Assembly: GCA_002402085.1 (NCBI GenBank)
Contig: NVVB01000078.1
Coordinates: 2,949-17,351, forward strand
Origin: Gammaproteobacteria bacterium
GTDB taxonomy: Bacteria > Pseudomonadota > Gammaproteobacteria > Pseudomonadales > UBA3067
Length of the DNA stretch: 14,403 nucleotides
Direction of reading: 5' to 3'
Shown here: piece by piece, positions 13,964-14,403 of the stretch
Layout: each line of letters begins with the position of its first letter
How positions within the stretch are numbered: the stretch's first letter is position 1
Notes under the pieces: generated by a model
The model's database searches: none
Told to the model about the DNA's origin: nothing
Seen by the model: the letters and a program-made list of their open reading frames with translations, nothing else
Made by a program: the position numbers and the translations under genes

Positions 13964-13978
13964 GAAAAATTGTGAAAT
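13964..13978 (-). promoter_or_regulatory. Promoter-like element facing the 203-aa gene
   Basis: Read leftward this is ATTTCACAATTTTTC, 16 bases before the ATG at 13947. The core CACAATTTTTC is repeated in the opposite direction at 14016-14026. Confidence 0.55.
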
Positions 13979-14015
13979 CTGAAAGCAATCTCGTCCTCGT
14001 AAATTTCTCAGAAAA

Positions 14016-14026
14016 CACAATTTTTC
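14016..14026 (+). promoter_or_regulatory. Promoter-like element facing the terminal gene
   Basis: CACAATTTTTC lies 3 bases before the ATG at 14030, the mirror copy of the element at 13964-13978. The 82-bp divergent region thus carries one element per gene. Confidence 0.55.
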
Positions 14027-14029
14027 AAG

Positions 14030-14403
<374 letters not shown>

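Overview
The window reads as part of a eukaryotic double-stranded DNA virus or virus-like element of the Polinton / adintovirus / Polinton-like virus (PLV) kind (Preplasmiviricota), about 14.4 kb, gene-dense and intronless as far as can be seen. Four genes carry this call. They are a protein-primed family B DNA polymerase (1..3436), an A32/FtsK-type genome-packaging ATPase (5503..6318), a probable double jelly-roll major capsid protein (10064..11377) and a probable penton (single jelly-roll) protein (11946..12797). A fibre-like protein built on 39-residue PTFTG repeats (8405..9997) lies just before the capsid gene. No tRNA, rRNA, CRISPR array or bacterial-type ribosome-binding pattern is apparent. 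The host cannot be told from the sequence.

Layout. 1-3.4 kb: the polymerase, whose reading frame is open to the left edge, so its N-terminus is cut off. 3.4-5.5 kb: a small Cys-rich protein, then a divergent pair (an all-helical 127-aa protein leftward, a basic/coiled-coil/proline-rich 408-aa protein rightward) sharing a palindromic promoter. 5.5-8.4 kb: ATPase, a very basic 127-aa protein, an acidic protein whose 3' end overlaps a small HNH endonuclease-like gene, a zinc-ribbon-like protein, a single-span membrane protein and a 96-aa unknown. 8.4-12.8 kb: the virion module (fibre, major capsid, a second zinc-ribbon-like protein, penton). 12.8-14.4 kb: two leftward unknowns (a basic 164-aa protein and a 203-aa protein) and a rightward coiled-coil protein that runs off the window inside a GCT (poly-alanine) microsatellite. 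Both edges look like fragment ends rather than genome ends: no terminal inverted repeats are visible. No retrovirus-type integrase or adenovirus-type maturation protease was recognised, and either could lie outside.

The strongest non-coding signal is a short AT-rich element before nearly every gene. Its best form is TTATTCACAATTAAT, with TTCAYAATTWW-like variants, against a GC-rich coding background, often overlapping the previous gene's stop codon. A second form, ATTACAATTAAAC, abuts the ATG of both the Cys-rich gene and the ATPase. This looks like a virus-wide promoter and it fixes most of the start codons chosen here. Together the genes make a replication protein, a packaging motor, capsid shell proteins, an attachment fibre, several nucleic-acid-binding or core-like proteins, and a set of lineage-specific small proteins with no recognised family.
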